DNA from: Candidatus Cloacimonadota bacterium
GTDB taxonomy: Bacteria > Muiribacteriota > UBA6191 > JACPRK01
Length of the DNA: 9,761 nt
Direction of reading: 5' to 3'
Assembly (NCBI GenBank): GCA_021772705.1
Contig: JAJFLN010000541.1
Span: forward strand, 1 to 9,761
The notes under the pieces are model-generated. The model ran no database searches. It was not told the origin of the DNA and worked only from the letters and a program-made list of their open reading frames with translations. Below, piece after piece: positions 7,005-9,761 of this stretch; within the stretch, counting starts at the first letter, position 1; each line of letters begins with the position of its first letter. Made by a program: the position numbers and the translations under genes.

Positions 7005-7793
7005 CTACAGGTTGAACCAGGGCGTGGCCAGCACGTACTTCACGCCGAAGACGAGTCGAAGGAGAATCTTCACCGGAATGGCAGCCATCACGGTGAGGAA
7101 GAAGCATGTGGTCAGGTAACGTACGGGTCCGAGGCGGCGATAGAAGCGGCGGGAGATCAGGCCGGGAAGAACGAACCCAACCAGCCCGAAGAGTCCCACC
7201 GATGCAAGACCTGCCGGTAGAGGGAAGTTCCACGAGAACGCCTCCGTGGCTTTCGGGATGTGCCAGTTCTCCCATGGCCAGTACCAGGCCCAGGAGAGGC
7301 CCCGGAAGTACTGGCCGATCAAGATCGTGACGAACCAGATCGCCAACCCTGCGACGAACACCGGCACGGCCAGTCGTCTGGGCTCCGCGGCCAGCCCCGG
7401 CCCGTCACCTCGGTTGATGTCCAGGTACGGCAAAGCGACAAGGCCGGCGACGATCAGGCTCGGCAGCACCACCCCGGCGAACCAGGGGTCGAAGTAGACC
7501 AGCAGCTCCTGCAGCCCCAGGAAGTACCATGCCGCCTTGGCAGGGTTGGGAGTGTTGGAAGGGTTGGCTTGTTCCTCCAGGGGTGCGTCGAAGATGAGCG
7601 AGACTGCGAATAGCACGCCCACGACCAGCACCGTGCAGATGAGCTCCCTGTAGACCAGGTGGGGCCAGACATGGACCTCTCCTTCACCGCTGGTCCTGGT
7701 GGCACCCTCGGTTCCGGAGGTACGACGCCGGCGGACGGTGATCACCTCTGTCGCTTCCTCCGAGACTCGGAGTTCCTCGAGCTTCTCAGACAT
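7005..7793 (-). CDS. Cytochrome b C-terminal (subunit IV/PetD-like) membrane subunit, extended to five TM segments
   Basis: This 262-residue protein is the C-terminal half of a split bc/b6f-type cytochrome b, which helps form the quinol (Qo) site at the membrane. A hydrophilic, charged N-terminus (1-48) leads into predicted membrane segments at about 50-69, 104-122, 142-162, 192-213 and 224-247. The segment 69-104 (DAPLEEQANPSNTPNPAKA, then WYFLGLQELLVYFDPW) is the recognisable subunit IV core. The Qo PEWY motif appears as AAWY (residues 87-90). Canonical subunit IV has three helices; the last two, after FRGLSWAWYWPWENW, are an extension. The arginine cluster 214-220 (SRRFYRR) fits a cytoplasmic loop between helices 4 and 5. 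The gene starts 1 nt after the stop of the HoxU-like gene with a GAGGAG 7 nt upstream, so it is tightly coupled to the NADH module. The haem-b half is not in the window. Confidence 0.93.
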   Translation of the reverse strand: MSEKLEELRVSEEATEVITVRRRRTSGTEGATRTSGEGEVHVWPHLVYRELICTVLVVGVLFAVSLIFDAPLEEQANPSNTPNPAKAAWYFLGLQELLVYFDPWFAGVVLPSLIVAGLVALPYLDINRGDGPGLAAEPRRLAVPVFVAGLAIWFVTILIGQYFRGLSWAWYWPWENWHIPKATEAFSWNFPLPAGLASVGLFGLVGFVLPGLISRRFYRRLGPVRYLTTCFFLTVMAAIPVKILLRLVFGVKYVLATPWFNL

Positions 7794-7794
7794 A

Positions 7795-8649
7795 TCAAGA
7801 CTCCTCGTTGCCAGGTGGGTTCGCGCTCGAGACGACGCGTGTCACCGTCACGGCGTCCTTCAGGCAGATGTCCTCGCAGTACCGGCAACCCACGCAGAGT
7901 TCCGTCTCCACGTGGGCCACGGTCTGATCCGTACCCTTGTCTTCCGCCGCTTCCAGGGTGATGCAGGCCGTGGGGCATACGGACAGGCAGGCCTTGCAGC
8001 CAGCTCCAGTGCAGATCTCCCTGTCGATCTCGGCTCGCAGGGGGGGGGACTGGTCACCCTCGTAGGCGGTGTACCAGCGGACCTCGTTCCGGCCCGGGAT
8101 CGCCTCGTAGTGGATCGTGTGGATCGGGCAGACTCCGGCACAGGCACGGCAGTCGAAGCAGGGAGCCGAAGGCATGTCAAGGGGTGTGCCGACCTTTCGG
8201 TTCGGACCCCGGCCTTGGAAGCCGATGGCCTCGGAGCCGATGGTCTCCCGGCAGAAACGGACACAGAGTCCACAGAGGATGCAGGCCTCGTCCTTGGATG
8301 CAAACAGCGGCTCCTGCACTCCGTACTGACGAGCCAGTTGCTGGATTACCAGTGAGTCGGGACAGCGGGACAAAAGTAGAGAGAGCAGGACCTTCCGGGC
8401 CGAATTCACCGTGTCCGTCCGGGTCGACACGACGAGGCCGTCCTCGGCGGGAAACACGCAGGAGGCGACGAGGCGGGACCAGTTCTGCCGGCTGATCTGG
8501 ACCTGACAGAGGCGGCATGCACCGTAGGGCTCCACCGCGGGATGGTGGCAGAGAGTGGGGATGTCGAAACCGGCTCCCCGCAGTACTTCCAGCAGGCTCA
8601 TCCCCTCTTCGGCTCTGACCTTGCGGCCATCCACGATCAGCTCGATCAT
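7795..8649 (-). CDS. NuoG/HoxU-like iron-sulfur subunit with extra C-terminal ferredoxin domain
   Basis: This 284-residue electron-transfer partner of the NuoF-like subunit should carry electrons from FMN through a cluster chain. Residues 1-75 form a [2Fe-2S] domain with ligands C34, C45, C48 and C64. Residues 120-175 hold two [4Fe-4S] motifs (C123/126/129/133 and C164/167/170/174). A C-terminal ferredoxin-like unit adds C213/218/221/225, with a CxxxxC opening, and C252/255/258/262. The His-Cys3 (N5) motif of NuoG/HoxU is missing; at that place the sequence reads SRCPDSLVIQQL. There is no molybdopterin or hydrogenase domain, so this is a short diaphorase-type subunit. I chose the ATG at 8649 (MIELIVDG) because family homology starts there and a GGAG lies 7 nt upstream. 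A longer upstream frame overlaps the nuoF-like gene and has no homology. A run of nine C codes for residues 201-204, at the junction to the C-terminal domain. Confidence 0.93.
   Translation of the reverse strand: MIELIVDGRKVRAEEGMSLLEVLRGAGFDIPTLCHHPAVEPYGACRLCQVQISRQNWSRLVASCVFPAEDGLVVSTRTDTVNSARKVLLSLLLSRCPDSLVIQQLARQYGVQEPLFASKDEACILCGLCVRFCRETIGSEAIGFQGRGPNRKVGTPLDMPSAPCFDCRACAGVCPIHTIHYEAIPGRNEVRWYTAYEGDQSPPLRAEIDREICTGAGCKACLSVCPTACITLEAAEDKGTDQTVAHVETELCVGCRYCEDICLKDAVTVTRVVSSANPPGNEES
7801..7806 (-). promoter_or_regulatory. Ribosome binding site of the cytochrome b C-terminal gene
   Basis: GAGGAG on the minus strand lies within the last codons of the HoxU-like gene, 7 nt before the ATG at 7793. 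The stop and start are separated by one base, so the membrane subunit is probably translated by ribosomes finishing the Fe-S subunit. Confidence 0.75.
8040..8048 (-). repeat. Nine-base C homopolymer inside the HoxU/NuoG-like gene
   Basis: The coding strand reads nine consecutive C (plus strand G9) across codons for residues 201-204 (Ser-Pro-Pro-Leu). It lies between the NuoG-like core and the C-terminal ferredoxin unit. Loss or gain of one C would keep the [2Fe-2S] domain and the first two [4Fe-4S] motifs but replace the C-terminal ferredoxin with out-of-frame sequence. The frame is intact as given. Confidence 0.9.
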
Positions 8650-8656
8650 TGGGCTT

Positions 8657-8661
8657 CTCCT
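8657..8661 (-). promoter_or_regulatory. Ribosome binding site of the HoxU/NuoG-like gene
   Basis: On the minus strand AGGAG overlaps the TAG stop of the upstream nuoF-like gene and stands 7 nt before the ATG at 8649. It fixes the start of the short 284-residue form and implies translational coupling of the two NADH-module subunits. Confidence 0.75.
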
Positions 8662-9761
8662 ACTCCACCACGATGGCATCGAACCGGCATTGCTCGAAAC
8701 AGGAGCCGCACCGATTGCAGTGATTGGGATCGATGGAGTGGGTCTCCTTGAGCGCCCCTTCGATAGCATCGGCGGCGCAGACCTTGACGCAGGCCCGGCA
8801 ACCATTGCACTTGTCTGGCAGGACGATGAACTTGACCAGGTCCTTGCAGACTCCCGCCCGGCATCGCCGCTGAACGATGTGCTCCTCGTATTCGTTCCTG
8901 AAGTAACGCAGGGTGCTCATCACCGGATTCGGTGCCGTCTGACCCAGACCGCAGAGGGAGGTCTGTTTCACCACACCGCTCAGCTCTTCCAGCCGGCCGA
9001 GGTCGGCAAGCTCTCCCTCTCCGCGAGTGATCCGGCTGACGATCTCCCGGAGTCTCTGCACGCCTTCCCGGCAGGGGAGACACTTGCCGCAGCTCTCGTC
9101 CTCCAGGAAGGTCAGAAAGTATCGCGTCAGGTCGACCATGCAGGTCCGGTCGTCCATGACGATCATGCCGCCGGATCCCATCATCGCTCCCAGCGCCTTG
9201 AGCTGCTCAAAATCGACAGGTGTGTCCAGAAACTGCTCAGGAATACACCCGCCGGAGGGACCGCCGGTCTGGACGGCCTTGAACGGCCGGTTCTTGATCG
9301 TTCCTCCCCCGATGTCGAAGATGATCTCCCTCAGGGTCGTGCCCATCGGCACCTCCACGAGGCCCGTATTCTTCACCCGTCCCACCAGGGAGAAGACCTT
9401 GGTCCCGGCGCTCGACTCGGTTCCGATGCCCCGAAACCAGCCGGGCTCGTGGTCCAGGATCAGCGGCACATTCGCCCAGGTCTCGACGTTGTTGATGTTG
9501 GTGGGCAGCCCCCAGAGACCCTGCTGTGCCGGAAACGGAGGCTTGGGTCTCGGCTCCCCCGCCTTCCCTTCCAGAGAGGCGATGAGCGCTGTTTCCTCGC
9601 CGCAGACGAAGGCGCCCCCGCCGAGGCTGATCCGAAGATCGAAATCGAAGGACTCGTCGAAGACGGCAGGCAGGACCTGCTTGAAGGAACCGATCAATCG
9701 CACCCGGAGCGAGAAATTGAAACCGCTGCCCAGGATATCTTCGCCGAGGAACCCATACTCG
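8660..9761 (-). CDS. NuoF/HydB/HndC-like NADH-binding flavoprotein with C-terminal 2x[4Fe-4S] ferredoxin domain (5' end outside window)
   Basis: This is the NADH-oxidising, FMN-binding subunit of a NuoF-family diaphorase. The reading frame stays open to the right window edge, so the 366 visible residues lack the N-terminus, including the usual glycine-rich FMN loop. Numbered from the edge, residues 3-13 (GFLGEDILGSG) and 47-60 (GGGAFVCGEETALI) are the family's nucleotide-site signature. C224, C227, C230 and C270 match the N3-type [4Fe-4S] ligands. After the NuoF core come a CRAGVC segment (300-305) and two ferredoxin motifs (C318/321/324/328 and C348/351/354/358). This tail is typical of HydB/HndC and electron-bifurcating relatives, not of plain complex I NuoF. 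An apparent 24-residue insertion lies at about 15-38. The TAG stop is followed after 10 nt by the HoxU/NuoG-like gene. The family assignment is firm. The physiological acceptor, and NAD versus NADP specificity, cannot be read from the sequence. Confidence 0.93.
   Translation of the reverse strand, partial: EYGFLGEDILGSGFNFSLRVRLIGSFKQVLPAVFDESFDFDLRISLGGGAFVCGEETALIASLEGKAGEPRPKPPFPAQQGLWGLPTNINNVETWANVPLILDHEPGWFRGIGTESSAGTKVFSLVGRVKNTGLVEVPMGTTLREIIFDIGGGTIKNRPFKAVQTGGPSGGCIPEQFLDTPVDFEQLKALGAMMGSGGMIVMDDRTCMVDLTRYFLTFLEDESCGKCLPCREGVQRLREIVSRITRGEGELADLGRLEELSGVVKQTSLCGLGQTAPNPVMSTLRYFRNEYEEHIVQRRCRAGVCKDLVKFIVLPDKCNGCRACVKVCAADAIEGALKETHSIDPNHCNRCGSCFEQCRFDAIVVE

Noticed and set aside
8650..8805. 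N-terminal extension of the HoxU/NuoG-like gene upstream of 8649
   Set aside because: It overlaps the nuoF-like gene, looks like out-of-frame sequence, and a good Shine-Dalgarno serves the internal ATG where family homology begins.

Overview
The window is GC-rich bacterial DNA in which every credible gene lies on the minus strand, so it is read from right to left. Seven genes are packed with gaps of 10, 1, 61, -4, 111 and 40 nt. This looks like the middle and 3' part of one long operon. No promoter is visible, so transcription probably starts beyond the right edge. Nothing here fixes the phylum. The gene style (HydB-type NuoF homologue, split cytochrome b with an extended C-terminal half, multihaem cytochromes with mono-haem domain repeats, fused membrane/spermidine-synthase-like protein) suggests a respiring member of a deep-branching GC-rich lineage such as Acidobacteriota, Planctomycetota or a deltaproteobacterial relative. 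That placement is inference.

Region 1 (7795-9761) encodes a soluble NADH-oxidising module. It has a NuoF/HndC/HydB-like flavoprotein, truncated by the right window edge, with a C-terminal 2x[4Fe-4S] ferredoxin domain. Next to it is a short NuoG/HoxU-like subunit with one [2Fe-2S] site and four [4Fe-4S] sites. Together they carry at least eight predicted Fe-S clusters. No hydrogenase, formate dehydrogenase or complex I membrane subunit is present in the window.

Region 2 (4152-7793) encodes a membrane/cytochrome module. It has the C-terminal half of a bc/b6f-type cytochrome b (five membrane segments, altered Qo motif), a membrane-anchored octahaem cytochrome c of 766 residues, and a small membrane-anchored mono-haem cytochrome c. 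The haem-b-bearing N-terminal half and a Rieske protein are not in the window and may lie upstream.

Region 3 (212-4040) holds an unrecognised exported protein and a 948-residue protein. The latter joins a duplicated multi-span membrane domain, a spermidine-synthase-like methyltransferase-fold domain with a degenerate active site, and a TPR-like tail. The last 211 nt contain two strong hairpins and no supported gene.

The main point of interest is that a bifurcation-type NADH/ferredoxin module sits in one translationally coupled operon with a quinol-oxidising bc-type membrane subunit and nine c-haems. The simplest reading is an NAD(P)H-linked, possibly electron-bifurcating, bc-type respiratory complex. 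Comparable clusters (bc-type complexes with NAD(P) oxidoreductase subunits) have, as I recall, been proposed in anammox bacteria, but I could not check homology here.
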